Source: Sambucus nigra
Taxonomy: Eukaryota; Streptophyta; Magnoliopsida; Dipsacales; Adoxaceae
Assembly (NCBI GenBank): GCA_949130495.1
Contig: OX422214.1
Span: 256,064,187 to 256,128,186 of the forward strand
Reading direction: 5' to 3'
DNA length: 64,000 nucleotides
The stretch's first letter is position 1, and the number at the start of each line of letters is the position of its first letter. This document shows positions 23,312 through 36,800 of the stretch, piece by piece. A program made the position numbers and the translations under genes. The notes beneath the pieces are model-generated. The model was not told the DNA's origin and did not search any database. It saw only the letters and a program-made list of their open reading frames with translations.

Positions 23312-26300
23312 AATGGCGTCGTTGCCTCTCTTTGGAGCTTGAAGCACTTGCGAGTATTTCTATTGTGATTCATTTGTATTCCGTTTATTTTTATTTTTTC
23401 GTACCATTTTTCACTTTTTTAGAAGGCTTGTATTAGGATTTTTATTCGTGGCATGTATTGCGGTGCATAGAGTCACCTTATTATTTCGCATTTTAAATTG
23501 TAATAATCGAAGAAAGCTTTAAGGGGAACCGGACAAGGTAGAGAGAGGGCGTCCAAAGGCGAGAAAATGAAGCCTTTCTACCTTGGGTTGGTAGGACTCC
23601 AGGGGTCGACTGAGATTGGCGTGATCTCCTCCGATCGACTCAAATTTTTCAGCACCCCACGGAGTAAAAATTGTGGGAGGTACATTTCTCAAACCCTTGC
23701 GTATCTCCTGTTAGCGAGTCAATTTTTGTATGTGATTACGAGCTGTTGTGTGATTTTATTCTCGCATTTATTTTCGAATGGCGTGATGAATTAAATTACT
23801 AAGACCTACACTCGGTCATTCACGAGAAGGAATTTCATCACCCGACTCACTCGCTTACCATTTGTGTGCTACCCTAGCCATCATTAAATTTAAAATCATT
23901 CAGCTAGGTACACCACTAGGAGAACATTTTTGCAAAGGTGATCACTCAGATAATTTCGTGATTTTTTTTATCGCTCACGGACTTAATTAAAATTTGACTA
24001 CCCTTTCATTAAATTTTGAAGATAAAGATTGAATATGTATTAGTTAGGATTTATCCTTGACTTCTGTGTCCAATACATTTTTCAGTAGTCGGTTTTAGTG
24101 AGTTCGTCCCAAATTTCAGAGTCTAAATATTTTTCCCGCTCTTTTCTTCCAAAAAAAAAATCCAAAAACATTTTCTTTATTTCATTTTCTAAAAAAATCC
24201 AAAAACAGTTTTTTTCTTTATTTTTATAAACAAAATCCAAAAATATCTTCTTCCTTTATTTTTATAAAAATCGAAAAACATTTTCTTCCTTTTATTCTCT
24301 AAAAGCCCAAAAATATTTCCTTTCTTTTTCAAAATATTCAAAAATCACAAAACCAAAAAATATTTTCTTTTATCTTGAAAAAAATAATGATAATAATAAT
24401 ACGGCTCATGATCGGTGTTTCTTCACCCTCACCCTTGTCTATTTTATCCAACAAGACTGACACTTCAGTCTTGTTTGGGGGTGATTATCATCACCCGTTT
24501 TTTTTGCCGCCCCGCACTTTCAAAGATCTTATCTTTAGGGTGAGAATAATTCGGTCTAGCTGAAGACATTAAACTTAGCGCTACCGGGAGGCAGCCCGTT
24601 GTTTTTGAGTGCGAGTCTTATCCTGTTTGAGGTTGGTGTTTCACACCACCCAATGCTTTACCATGTTTATAGACTTGTACACATTGTTTTTTATCTCATT
24701 ACTTATTCAGGTTTATTCTTGGCTTCATATGTCCACTTAATTAGCGGTTGATTCTGGTAATCTCTTTCCTCACTTTTGGTCTCAATTTTAAAAATCATTT
24801 TACTTAACATCGAGGACGATGTTCCTTTTTCTTTGGGGATGGGGAATTTTATCAAAATCGTACCTCTTTTGAAATATTTTGATTTTTATTCCTGATTTTT
24901 AAAATTTCAGGCAGTTTCTTTCATCTCACTCATTAACGTGAATTTTCTATCATCCATCTTTGTAAGTCTAGGAATCAAGCTAGAGAATATTTTTCTAAAT
25001 CTCTTATGTAATACGTATTTAGGCATGTTGCACCATGATTTTTAGACTCAACAAAAATTTGCGCACTTATCACGTCATTGCGGTTTAGAGTTGAGGAGTA
25101 CTATAATTCTCATGAGAACCTTAAGGAGACCTAGTAGAGACTTTTAGCTTGTGAGATTTGTGCCTTTCACCTTTTACAGAGTTTTACGCAATCTCTGAGT
25201 CACAAGTTGATTCAACTTCGTTTGGGTCCGTACTTAATCGTTGTATGATCTCATTATTCTTTATTAAAAAATTTTGGCTTGATCTTTGAGAACGACATCA
25301 CTTTCGAGTTGTACGAAACACATGTCTTGAAGTTGTCCCGATCACCAGACTTTCACCCATACATCAACCAAATTCCATTTATCATACATCCATAGACCTT
25401 CCATTTTCATTATCATCACCATATACCACACCGCCCATTTCCATATCCACTTCCATTTTTTACCCACAAAGAAGAGTGTTGAAAGTAAAAGGAGAAGATC
25501 CATCAAAGAGAGTGTTTGCATTTTTAGTGAATACCTCTCCCAAAGTCGATTCATATGGAGAAAAATTAAATACAAACCTATGTTGGGGTTATTTGTATTT
25601 TTAGCAGATTTATCTCATACATTGATGAGTATGTGGAAAAAAAAATAAAAAAAAATAAAAAAATAAAGTAAAAGGAGAAGATCCGTCGAAGAGAGTGTTT
25701 GCACTTTTAGTGAATATCTCTCCCAAAATCGATTCAGATTAGTAGACTTATCTCATACGTTGATGAGTATTTGGAAAAGAAGAAAAAGAGAAAGTTGCAG
25801 TCTAGAAATAAAAATATTTGTTCGTCAAAGTGTAATACACTCTTCTCAAATATCCACCATCCATCCATCATATCATCATCCCATCCTAATCTACCTCATC
25901 TCATCCCACATATCCCATTTCATTTCCCCCTCACCCATAAACATCATTATTTCCCCTAGGTGTTCGGGAAAATGATAGTCAATGTGGGGAATAATTCGAC
26001 ATTCTCACTATAGTGATTAACATTCTTTCATGAGATTATTTTTCTTTCTAAATGTACGTTCTTTCTTATGTGTGTGTGAGACGTTTGAACTTGATTACAT
26101 TTACTCACCTCGTCACACACAAGAGCGATACACTTACCGTAATCTCGAGAGTTTGTTTGAGAGAGTTATATCCAGTGAGATTTTGAAGTTGAAGCGTTGA
26201 TTCCGAAAAGGCAATCTAGGAATTGCTCTTGTGATACTTGACCCATTTTGACTGATTCACACTACACACGTTGAGTTCTAGGAAGGATTTGCCTTGTGTA

Positions 26301-26614
26301 TTTACTTAGCTAACATTTTCTACACTTCTAGCTTGTATTGCTCAAAATATTTTTCTCATGATGGATTGTGCGATTATTCTATGTCTAATAAGAGATAGAC
26401 TGCCGTTTGTAAAGAAGAATTTTGTGGGTATATTACCTACAAACCCTCACGAGACATAACTCGTCCTGTAGGGCAACCTATAGGTTTAAAGGCTTGTTGC
26501 ACATGCTAAGTGCACTCATAAGTGCTCGCGAAAGTGGTACACTTTTGATTTTTTATCTTTCTCATTCTCTCTATATTTTGCTCGAGGACTAGCAATGTTC
26601 TGTTTGGGGTGGTG
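23312..26614 (+). other. E1 interior: primer site, non-coding body, polypurine tract
   Basis: The primer-binding site AATGGCGTCGTTGCC is at 23,312-23,326. GCGCTACCGGGAGGCAGCCCG-like sequence (about 24,578) and CATCGAGGACGATGTTCC (about 24,810) resemble landmarks around the 3' region of Athila-type elements. A ~182-bp segment is duplicated (starts about 25,491 and 25,674). TTTTTAGTGAATA and TTTTTAGCAGAT echo the LTR motif. The polypurine-like TTTGGGGTGGTG ends at 26,614. No gag, pol or env-like reading frame survives. Confidence 0.65.
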
Positions 26615-27737
26615 TGATAAGCACCCAAAAGTGTTTAAATAAAACCCCAAATAGATAGTTTTTAATTGCTAATTCTCGATAAAATCGGTCTTATGCGCAT
26701 TAATGTTTATTTTGTAGGTCAATTGTGTATTGTGGATGTAAAAGAGATAAATTAAGTCAAATATGCAATTCATGAGGCTAATTCCTCATTCCTGTACCAA
26801 ACCCTAGCCTACTCCAAACTGATCCTAAACTTAGCCCAAATATTCACCTGAGCCCGTGTGTTTAGTTTGTATTTTTTAGATTTTTCTTAGATTTTTAGTT
26901 TGAGTCGTTTTATTTTTAGGATTTATTTTAGATTTGTTTAGAATTTTCTAGATTTTATTTTCTATTTTTCTATTTCTTTTTAATTAGTGTGATTTTCTTT
27001 TGATTTTGATTTTTTATCAGTTTTTTTTTTAGTCTTATTTTATTAGGATTAGTTTTTTTTACGAATGCATTTATTTTTAGATTTTAGATTTTACATTTTC
27101 TTTTTAAAATTTTAGTTTTAGTTTTAATAGAATTTTATTTTTATTTTTTATATTGAGTCTTTATTTTATTTTTAGAGTAGGATTTTATTTTTAGATTTTT
27201 AGTTTATTAGTTTTATTTTTTAGTGTTATTTGTTTTTAGGGTCTAAATTAAACACACACACTAACTTATCCTACAACTCACTCACACCCAAATACCATAC
27301 ACCCTAACACATACCTAAACATATCACTCACCTACACACCAATTCCCATACACTCACCTACACACACCCAACCCATCTTCAACCTTCCAACACAAACCCC
27401 TTATCTCTCCTCACCACAAACCCACCATTAACACACACCTCTCACCCACCAATCAAACCACCACCATTAAACCCACATCTAACACCCCCCCCATCAACCC
27501 GCGACCCGCCGACGATCCTAGACCAACCACCTCCGTCCATACCCGGTCGAAAACGGCGGAACCACCTTAACCCGAGCTCAACCACTTGACCCGAAACCAA
27601 CCCCCTTTAACCTCCATACCTAACCACTAAACCATAACCCCGTCCCGCAACCAATAGACCCCTTGCCCGGAACCTCAAACCCGCAATCCTTACTCCCAAC
27701 TCCGACCGGCGATACATCCACCCGTCGGCGATCGCAA
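26615..27737 (+). repeat. E1 3' LTR, first part
   Basis: Starts TGATAAGCACCC as at 15,390. After about 330 bp it continues into LTR sequence missing from the 5' copy, including T-rich then C-rich stretches and a GC-rich block at 27,490-27,737. It ends with the CGCAA target copy of E2 (27,733-27,737). Confidence 0.85.
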
Positions 27738-30480
27738 TGTGACAACCCGCACTCCGAAATGAGGGGTGGCCAGCCCGATACTCCGACATATACGGTAATC
27801 ATGGACGAAAATCATTCTCAGCACCACATATATAGTAAGAGTAACCGAGAAAACCACCCAATAATTCAGAAAGCGGGTTGTCAAAACAATTTGCAATTTA
27901 AAAGTTAAGAAAAACAATTTAAACAACCCATTCTAGAATAATAGTGGAATTCAAAAAAAAACATAATTAATATACATCTAAAACCACTATATACAAAGAG
28001 GAGAACCGAATATGCTGTCGGTTCACAGCTACACAAAAGTAATCACAACAGTTAGATATTATGCTTTACAATCATTATACAATTACAAGTTTGGGCCACT
28101 CGCCCGAGTGATAGACCCGATCATAACTAGATGTCAAAAGAAGGACGGCGTCTAACAAAACATCCTGTAATATCCGTAATTTCATACAGCTCCTTAAAAG
28201 CCAAAAGAGTAGGAATATCAACACGGGCGTCCTTGCGGAGGAGCACCTGAGCGGATACAATAACAAGCAAAGCATAGAAGAAAATGAACGGGTCAGGACC
28301 CGGTTTATATATAGTTCCCAGATGAACAATAAGCATGCTAGATATGAACAGTTAAATCATGGAAATAAAAAAAACAAGAATCTAACAACCTAGCATGAAT
28401 GATACGAATACAAGTGAAAAGACATGACTAAGTAAACTATGCAAGAGAATGAAATGATGATAAATTAAATTAAATTTAAAAGCTTCTACTCTTTAATTTC
28501 CACTTTAAACCAGATAAATTTCCTTAACAGGAATACAGTATCATTTTCTTCTCATTTCATTCCAATTCCCATTCCTTAGCAGGAATGTAATTATCATAAT
28601 ACTATTAGTGGAAATTATACATCCCTCAAGTCCCACTTGAGTTTAGAAAAGTTACATTCTTACACATATAACGATTCTAAGACCGCCCCTCCGAGTTTCC
28701 CCACTGGGCGCGCCCCTAAATGACTATCATCTTCCAAGGGCCCATCAAACAAGGCAGCCTGGGTACCTAACGCACGTCGGGAAGTGGCCATATGCCTGCG
28801 AGTGAGTCATAACCACACCCGGAATTACTTCACTAGCGCAGAAAAAAATACATATAATAAACCCGCATATGGCCGAGGACTATAGTCTCCCTGCATTCAC
28901 TAGTCAAGGAACATCACCTCATGCGCGAGCTTCCCTTATGATAGCATTTAGAGAGGTGTGTTTAAGTAAATTAGCATTTACTATAGAAAAACCATTTTTC
29001 CTTTTCATTACATTTACATGTTTCATTTGTTTGAAACTATAATTATAGGATATACCATTTCATCATCCTAGGTTATTCCTCGAATAAATCTCCAAGGGAT
29101 CATATTAGGCTCTCGAGCTTAAGGTCTCATATGCCTCATTTCAAGCCCCTAAAGTCTCTAAGTATGGGCCTTCAATTCCCATCCAAATTATTTGGATGCA
29201 CCTAGAGAAGTGATGCCTTAACATCACTTAGAACAAGCCCTCCCCCGGACTTAACCCCAAGTGAAACCCATTCAACACTAGGGTGACAACCAACTCAACT
29301 AGGACTCTAAAAGCCAAGGTTTACTTCATTCAAGAAGAGTCCTAAGTTCCTGGGGAAAGAAAAGGATTAAAAACAAAAGTGGGAATTTTGGGGAAGAAAA
29401 CAGGGGACCGGTCGACCGGTCCCAAGACCGCGGTCGACCGCGTCTCAAATTTTAGCTTTTAAAAGAAAGCAGAAAGTTCATTTCTGATGGACCAGTTGCC
29501 CGGTGGGAAACCGCGGTCGATCGCTCCCTTAATTTCATGCCTGGAAAGAAAGAGTGAGCCCTCTTTCGAAGGCCCGGTCGACCGGTCTGAGAGACGCGGT
29601 CGACCGGCCGTAGCAGACCTAGACCTTTCTCTCCTATTTTCCTTCTAAACCCAAAATCAACAACCAACACAAAATCCGTGACTAACCCAAAATCTTCCAA
29701 CTACATTTAATGATACAAAAAGATCATAAATGCTCCCAACAACATTTTCTACTTTAATCAACAAACAAACTCTATCAAAGATATAGATAACCATAAATCC
29801 AACCAAAACCACAATTATAATACCACAAAACTATACATAACTACCCATACTAATTATTCATCTTAAACTATACATTAGTAAGTAGAAAACTTGCCTTGGG
29901 GCTTCAAATTCAGTCTTGGTTGAAGAAGTAAGCAAGATCAAACCACCAATCTTCAAGATTTCTCTCTTTCTCTCCAATCTTCCACTCTCTCTCTCACTCT
30001 AGGGCTAGAACACTTAGGGCAAATAAGAGGAAATGAAAGAATTGGGGGAAGACTAAACGTGGCTTAGGTTAAAAGGTCTCTCACCTTTTAAGTGTTAATA
30101 CCGCAATAGTTAATTTCTAATACGCAATATGCCAAAACCAGTCAAAAGTGCCCAAAATCTCAAAATATAATATGGCACACATTTTGACTGTCTCGCACCT
30201 CCCGGAACTAACTACACCCTCCAAATTATCATTTGGAGATTTTATAAGCCATTTTAAGTTCCGGTTCTATTTTAATTCAATTTGCCATTTTAATTATCAT
30301 GACAAAATAGAACACCACATGTTAAATAATCACTTACCCACATGGTAATTATGCAACTTATTAGAAAATATTAACTTATCTCATCAAATTAATACTTACC
30401 CACATCCAGCATTTATATATGCAACTGCTCAACATAGCAAATAAATATAAAATGGGCTCCCAAAGGCGAGGGTTATTACA
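27738..30480 (-). repeat. E2 3' LTR, 2,743 bp
   Basis: TATA-like TATATATAAA on the minus strand at 28,313-28,304. A GC-rich block at 29,406-29,610 holds four near-palindromic sites centred on GTCGAC or a variant, including GACCGGTCGACCGGTC at 29,406-29,421. Short open frames are LTR artefacts. Confidence 0.93.
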
Positions 30481-30522
30481 TACTCCCACCCTTATGAGGG
30501 AATTTTGCCCCCAAAATTCAAG
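30481..30522 (-). other. E2 polypurine tract and end of pol region
   Basis: In the minus sense, TTGAATTTTGGGGGCAAAA leads into a purine-rich AAGGGTGGGAGTA next to the 3' LTR. This short stretch was cut off from pol by E3. Confidence 0.8.
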
Positions 30523-30527
30523 CGTAC

Positions 30528-31420
30528 TGATGTACCCGTGTATACCCTCAGCATGGATGAAGATTACCTAAATACGGACGACACTACGAGGGGACGACCC
30601 TTCACTAGGCACCAGCTGGCCACCACCAGGTCCAGACGACCCTACGAGGGGCCGACCCTCCACCAGGGTCCAGACGACCCTACGAGGGGCCGACCCTCCA
30701 CCAGGCTCTGGCTGACCCTATGAGGGGTCGACCCTTCATCAGGCTGTAGCCGACCCTACGAGGGGCCGACCCTTCCTCATGCTCCAGACGACCCTACGAG
30801 GGTACGACAGTACGAGGCCAGAATCAAACCAGGCTCCCTACCGGAAGAAACTTTGCCCTCGGCCTCGGCTCATAGGCCGAGGGTGACATCATGACAGCGC
30901 GTGGTCCGGGACACGCGTGGAACAGTGCGCGTCAGGCTCATATGACACGTGGCAGACCGTTATAACCAAATCACACCCTCACGTGAGGGAATATTATGTC
31001 ATCATTTGGCATCTACAGGTGTCAACAGGGGATAGGTTAGATCATCATTCACATGCACCATGCTTACTTGGGAGGTACACTACACCCCCCAAGACCTATA
31101 TAAACTTGTCACCTACAACCCTACAGGGGATCGATCCATGAACAGGAGCCCTAGCTAAAACTCTGCTTGAACACACACAGTAGAGAGAGAGAGAGGGATA
31201 TGTGCATTGTATCCAAGGCCATTAGTGCCCATACTTAGTGGATCACACACTCACAGTGGATGTAGGCCAATTTGGCTGAACCACTATACATCATTGTCTA
31301 ATTTCCTCTTATACTCATCCCCTTCTATACACTTACATACTTACATCCTTGCATCTCTATGGTTGCTACTGCTTGAGCTCACTATCACTTATCTGGTGGT
31401 GCTAAATCTTAGCATCATCA
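30528..31420 (+). repeat. E3 5' LTR, 893 bp
   Basis: U3 carries about six ~40-bp tandem units around CGACCCTACGAGGGGCCGAC (30,580-30,810). TATATAA at 31,097-31,103 is the probable promoter TATA box. The downstream GAGAGAGAGAG tract lies near 31,184. Confidence 0.95.
31097..31103 (+). promoter_or_regulatory. TATA box of the E3 5' LTR
   Basis: CCTATATAAACTTG context; the same site is at 43,657-43,663 in the 3' LTR. Confidence 0.65.
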
Positions 31421-31441
31421 GTTTGGCGCCGTCTGTGGGAA
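31421..31441 (+). promoter_or_regulatory. E3 primer-binding site
   Basis: TTTGGCGCCGTCTGTGGGAA directly follows the 5' LTR. TGGCGCCGT equals the start of the tRNA-Asp-type site, after which it diverges. Confidence 0.8.
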
Positions 31442-31603
31442 CGAGAAGACATCTCTTCCTTTGTACAGCTTGACCTCACTGGGCACTCTGGTGGTGAACC
31501 AACACTCCCCCTGAGAGGAGGTGTTTCACCATTGAAAGAGACCCACTAAGGTTCCCAAGCTCACCAGTATTTTCTTCAGTTCAACTTTTCACAGCTCAAG
31601 CAC

Positions 31604-33808
31604 ATGGCACCTGAGATGCCACCACCACCTCTTCCCCCGCCGGATGAGGGGGGAAGACCCAGTTCCAGTCAGCCGCCGCCTCAGTCTGAGATGGCAGATG
31701 TGGCAGCAGCCCTAAAGTCTCTGGCAGCCAGCCAGCGGATGATGCAGGAGCAGTTCACATCCCTAAGTCAGAACATACTGAGACCACCGGGGGTCTCACC
31801 TGAGATGATTACTCCGGCAGCAGCTCCAGGATAGCATGAGGCCAGGGGACCACTCCAGGCACCACGTAAAGACCTGCCACCTCCTCAGCGGCGTAGGGAT
31901 GTTGCTGACCCCCGGCGTTTACGCCTGGGGAGGCAAGGAAACCCTTGCCCTGAGGACAAGTATGACGATTTGGAGGAAGAAGAGGCTCCAGTAGAATGCT
32001 GGGAGCCGTATGAGGTCTCCAACAATACTGTACGACCTCTCCAGGACAGTAGAGGAAAGTGCGGGAGACCAAACCCTGATGATCGCCCAAGAGGCTCTGC
32101 TTTTGACCGCCTGAGCAAGGGGTCGGCCTTCGAGAGGCTGGGCCCAGTGAATGACCTGCGGGACAAGTTGGCCAAGTCAAGAAGCGCAGCGAGATCTAGG
32201 AAAGAAGCAGAAGGCCGACCCCAAAGACGGGACGACGGCCAAAGGGAAGTAAATAGCCGACACAGGCCTGCCGTAGCGGAGCCCTCCATCCACCTTCGAG
32301 AAGCAGCAGGGGATAACATCGGCCAGGCCGACCCTGCGAGGCCCTGGAATGACTCAATCCATCGGTTAGAGGATAAGATTGGCGACATATTGAAGAGCCG
32401 GGACCCTCTTCAGAGGGGGTACACCGTAGGCTCACCCTTTGTGACAAAGATAGTCAACTTCCCCACGTCGTCAAAATTCAAGCCTCCTGTGGTCACCCCA
32501 AGATATGATGGGAGCACCAACCCTGTCCACCATGTGGAGATGTATCAATCCGCGGCAGACATATACTCTATCTCAGATGAGATGAGATGTCGTGCCTTCT
32601 CTGGTACCCTGACAGGGGCTGCGCATGTGTGGTACACGTCTCTTCCAAAAAATTCTATTGGAAACTTTAAGCAGTTGGCAGACCTGTTCATCCATAATTT
32701 CTGCTTTGGGGTGAGGCCACAGAAGAAGACCACACACCTGCTCTATGTTAAGCAGGAAAAGAATGAGACTCTGAGAGACTACATAGCCAGATTCAATAAA
32801 GAGAAGCTGGAGGTGGAAGACTATGAGGAGAGCATAGCTATGACGGCCCTGATTGGAGGGCTCCAAAAGGGGAAGCTATTATGGAAGCTTGCCGAAGACC
32901 CTCCGAGGATGATGGCCGAGCTGTTGTCAACAGCAGGAAAGGTGATGAACGCCGAAGAGGCGATGGCTGTAAAATACGAGGACGAAAGAGGAGGTGCAAG
33001 TGCAAGTAAATACCCCAAAAAGTACAAAGAGGGGAAGAAGAGAACCATGGATGATAAGTTCGCGGGGTACACCCCTCTGACGGTCAGCTGTGAACAGATC
33101 CTCAATGAGATAAAGAGTGACCGGACGCTGAAGTGGCCTGAGAAGCTGAGGGCAGCCCCCGGCAAGAGGAATAAGAACCTGTGGTGTGAATTTCACCAAG
33201 ACCACGGCCACGTAACAGACAAATGCTTTGCTCTGAAAGATGAGATTGAGAAGATGCTGAAGGAAGGGAAGCTCAGAAAGTACGTCGACAAAGCCGACTT
33301 CAAGAGGGGCCGAGGGGACGACCCCAGAAAGAAGCGAGTCGATGCCTGTAGAGAAGGTCCTCAAAAAAGAGGGGACGACCCCTCTGATGATGAGGACGAC
33401 CCTGACCTCCCGCCGAGAGACGACCAAGGCCCTGTCAAGAGGCTCAATATGATCTCGCTCGGGGTGGGAATGATCTCCGGGGGACTTGCAGGAGGAGGGT
33501 CTGAGGTCGCCGACAGGAAGGCCCATGTCGCTGAGGCTAAGGCAGTGACGAAGATGGTGCACTCAACCTTCCTAGAGGTCAAGTCAGAAAAAAGGAAGAA
33601 GGTTGATATGGACACTTTGATTGTGGGATTTTCAAGAATGGACTTCAAGGGCCTATTGGCCCCGCATGATGACCCTCTCGTCATCACCACCAGGGTGCAC
33701 AGGTGCGAAGTGCCGAGGATCCTGGTGGATGGGGGCTCATCCGCAGATGTGATGTTTTGGCCATGGGCCTCAGTCGTGCCAGACTTGTCCCATACCATCA
33801 TCCCTTGA
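31604..33808 (+). pseudogene. E3 gag and start of protease, interrupted
   Basis: Gag packages retrotransposon RNA in virus-like particles. ATG at 31,604 starts MAPEMPPPPLPPPDEGGRPS. An in-frame TAG at 31,832-31,834 cuts the N-terminus, and the same frame continues open to 33,808. The gag core follows (GAAHVWYTSL, NFKQLADLFIHNF, LRDYIARFNKEKL, ALIGGLQKGKL). A Tat-type zinc knuckle reads CEFHQDHGHVTDKC, and an acidic/basic tail repeats GDDP. The frame ends in the protease, whose active site is VDGGSSAD (about 33,727). Just after it, around 33,755, the protease continues in the next frame (33,703 frame), which indicates a small deletion. The protein cannot be made as one piece. Confidence 0.92.
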
Positions 33809-36800
33809 TTGGGTTCAGTGGGGAGAAGGTTCACCCCCTAGGAATATATGAGGCTGATGTCAGGATGGGGGACGAATGGCCGAGATGGCTCACCAAGAGG
33901 GTCAGTTTCTTTGTGCTGGATGAGCATGTGTTTTCGGCATACAACATCATACTGGGACGTGTGGCCCTCAAGGGGTTTGAAGCTGTGCCGTCCACAGTCC
34001 ACCAGATGGTTAAGTTCCCTACCCCTTATGGGGTGGAGGAAGTTCAGGGAGACCAGACGACAGCGAGAGAGTGCTACTACAACTCCGCTGAAGAAAGGGA
34101 GGCACACAAGAGGGCTACAGCCACTTACAACATTGATACCCTAGACCCCAGGGACGAGACGAAGCTCAAAAAAGGAGAGGCCGCTGAGGAGGTAGAACCC
34201 ATCATCCTCGATGAGGATGACCCGAGAAAAACCGTCCAAGTTGGCAAATCTCTGAAGCCCAGTATCAAGGAAGACCTCATCAAACTGTTGAGGAGAAGGC
34301 GAAGCGTCTTCGCGTGGAGTCATGTAGATATGCCAGGGATCGACCCTGAAATCATGTGCCACAAACTCAATGTGGTAGAGGGAGTGAAGCCGGTAAAGCA
34401 GAAGAGGAGGATTTACTCTAGAGAAAAGTATGAGGTCATCAGGGATGAGGTTAAAAAATTAGAAGACGCTGAATTTATCAGAGAGGTCATCTACCCTGAG
34501 TGGCTGTCCAATGCAGTCATCGTCCCAAAGGCCAACGGCAAGTGGAGAATGTGCGTGGACTTCACAGACCTCAACAAGCATTGTCCCAAAGACAACTTCC
34601 CTCTCCCCCGCATTGACCAGATGGTGGACGCTACCGCAGGCCATGAGCTCATGAGTTTCATGGATGCCTACTCAGGGTATAACCAAATTTTCATGAACCC
34701 TGAGGACTCGGAGAGGACCGCCTTCATCACTGACAAGGGGACATACTGTTATAGGGTCATGCCCTTTGGCCTAAAAAATGCGGGGGCAACGTACCAGCGC
34801 CTCGTAAACAAAATGTTCGAAGACCAAATTGGGAAGTCTATGGAGGTTTACGTAGATGACATGCTGACTAAGAGTCTGAAGGCAGAGGATCATGTGGCAG
34901 ACCTGGAAAGGACCTTTAATACAATGGACAAATACAAAATGAAGCTCAATCCGGCCAAGTGTGTCTTCGGGGTCGGAGTGGGGAAGTTCTTGGGGTTCAT
35001 TGTCAATCAAAGAGGCATCGAGGCTAATCCTGAAAAGATAAAGGCCCTTATTGAGATGAAGACCCCCAAGTCCATTAAAGACGTCCAGAGGCTCACAGGG
35101 AGAGTGGCTGCCTTGAACAGATTTGTGTCAAGGGCTACAGACAGGTGTCTACCATTCTTCAAGATCCTCAGGAAGGCCTTCGAGTGGAGCGAAGAGTGTG
35201 ATGAGGCTTTCAAGGAGCTAAAATCATACTTAGGGTCTCCCTTGCTGCTGTCACGACCCGTGCAGGGTGAACGACTTTACGTGTACCTTGCTGTCTCAGA
35301 GTCCGCTATCAGTGCAGTAATCGTAAGAGACGAAGATGGGATACAGAAGCCCGTATATTTCAACAGCAAGGCACTCCAGGGGGCAGAGCAGAGATACCCG
35401 AGGATGGAGAAGTTGGCCTATGCCTTGATCCATGCCTCAAGGAAGATGAAACCGTACTTCCAGTCCCATACTATGGTCATCCTTACTGACTCTCCTCTTA
35501 GGCAGGTCCTACACAAGCCTGAAAAATCAGGAAGGCTAATGACCTGGGCTATAGAGCTGGGGGAGTTTGACATTGTGTATCAGCCTAAGACAGCCATTAA
35601 GGGGCAGGCCTTGGCAGACTTCGTGGCTGAGTTCACCTGGGAAGATGATGAGGCCGAGGGTGAGACCCTCCGGAAGGCAGATACAGAAGACAGACCCGCA
35701 GACACACCCGCAGATATGGTTGAGACGAGCACCGCTAGAAGGAAAGTGACTGAAAACGAAGAGGGAAGATACATCTTTAGACAGGGCTCCCTCTCTGAGG
35801 GAAATTTTTCTGAAGGAAAGACTCCGTGGAGCCTCTTCGTTGACGGGTCCTCCTGTGATAGCGGAAGTGGTGCTGGACTGATACTATCAGCGCCCGATGG
35901 CACAGACGTCGAATACGCCCTGAGGTTCAACTTCAAAGCCTCCAACAATGAGGCTGAATATGAGGCCTTAGTAGCAGGCCTCTCCTTGGCCAAGTCTCTT
36001 AGTGTCGGCCAGATTTTGGTCCATAGTGATTCAAGGCTAGTCGTAAATCAGATACTAGGAGCCTACGAGGCTAAGGACGAAAGGATGGCTAGGTACCTCG
36101 AGAAGGTGAGATCATTACTGAAGGGCTTCAGAGAAGTGAAATTAAGGAGGGTACCTAGGCTTGATAATGGCCGCGCTGATGCCCTTGCTAGGCTGGCCTC
36201 GGCAACAAGAACAGACATCAGGAGGACGGTCCCAGTGGAAATTTTGTTTCAGCCAGCTATCGAAGACGCCGAGGGAACACTTGGTGTTTGCATGAATGTT
36301 TCTCAAGAACCTTCATGGATGGACCCTCTGATCAAATACATTAAAGAGGGAGAAATGCCAGAAGCAAGCCAAGAAAGGAAGAAGCTAAGATACAGGGCCG
36401 TAAAATTCACTGTCATCGGAGACACGCTGTACAAAAAGGGGTTTCTGCTCCCTTTACTTAGATGCGTGCATCCCTTAGAAGTCCCTTCCATTCTGCAGGA
36501 CGTACATGAAGGGACGTACTCAAGCCACATTGGGGGAAGATCCTTAGCGAAGAGGGTGATCACCCAAGGCTACTGGTGGCCGACCTTGGGGAAAGATGCT
36601 GCCGCATATGTTAAAAAGTGTGATAAATGCCAAAGATTTGCTACCATCCCTCACCAACCTCATCAGCCCCTCACCTCCATTACATCCCCATGGTCGTTTG
36701 CAGTGTGGGGGATTGACCTGGTAGGACCCTTACCGAGGGCATTCAATAACTATCGGTTCCTCATCGTAGCAATTGACTACTTTTCAAAGTGGGTAGAGGC

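Noticed and set aside
27663..27926. Open frames across the E1/E2 junction
   Set aside because: They start in the E1 LTR and end in the E2 LTR, so they are chance fusions at an insertion border.
28075..28336. Small open frames repeated at 49,095-49,356
   Set aside because: They are identical in both E2 LTRs, lie around the TATA region and have no recognisable domain.
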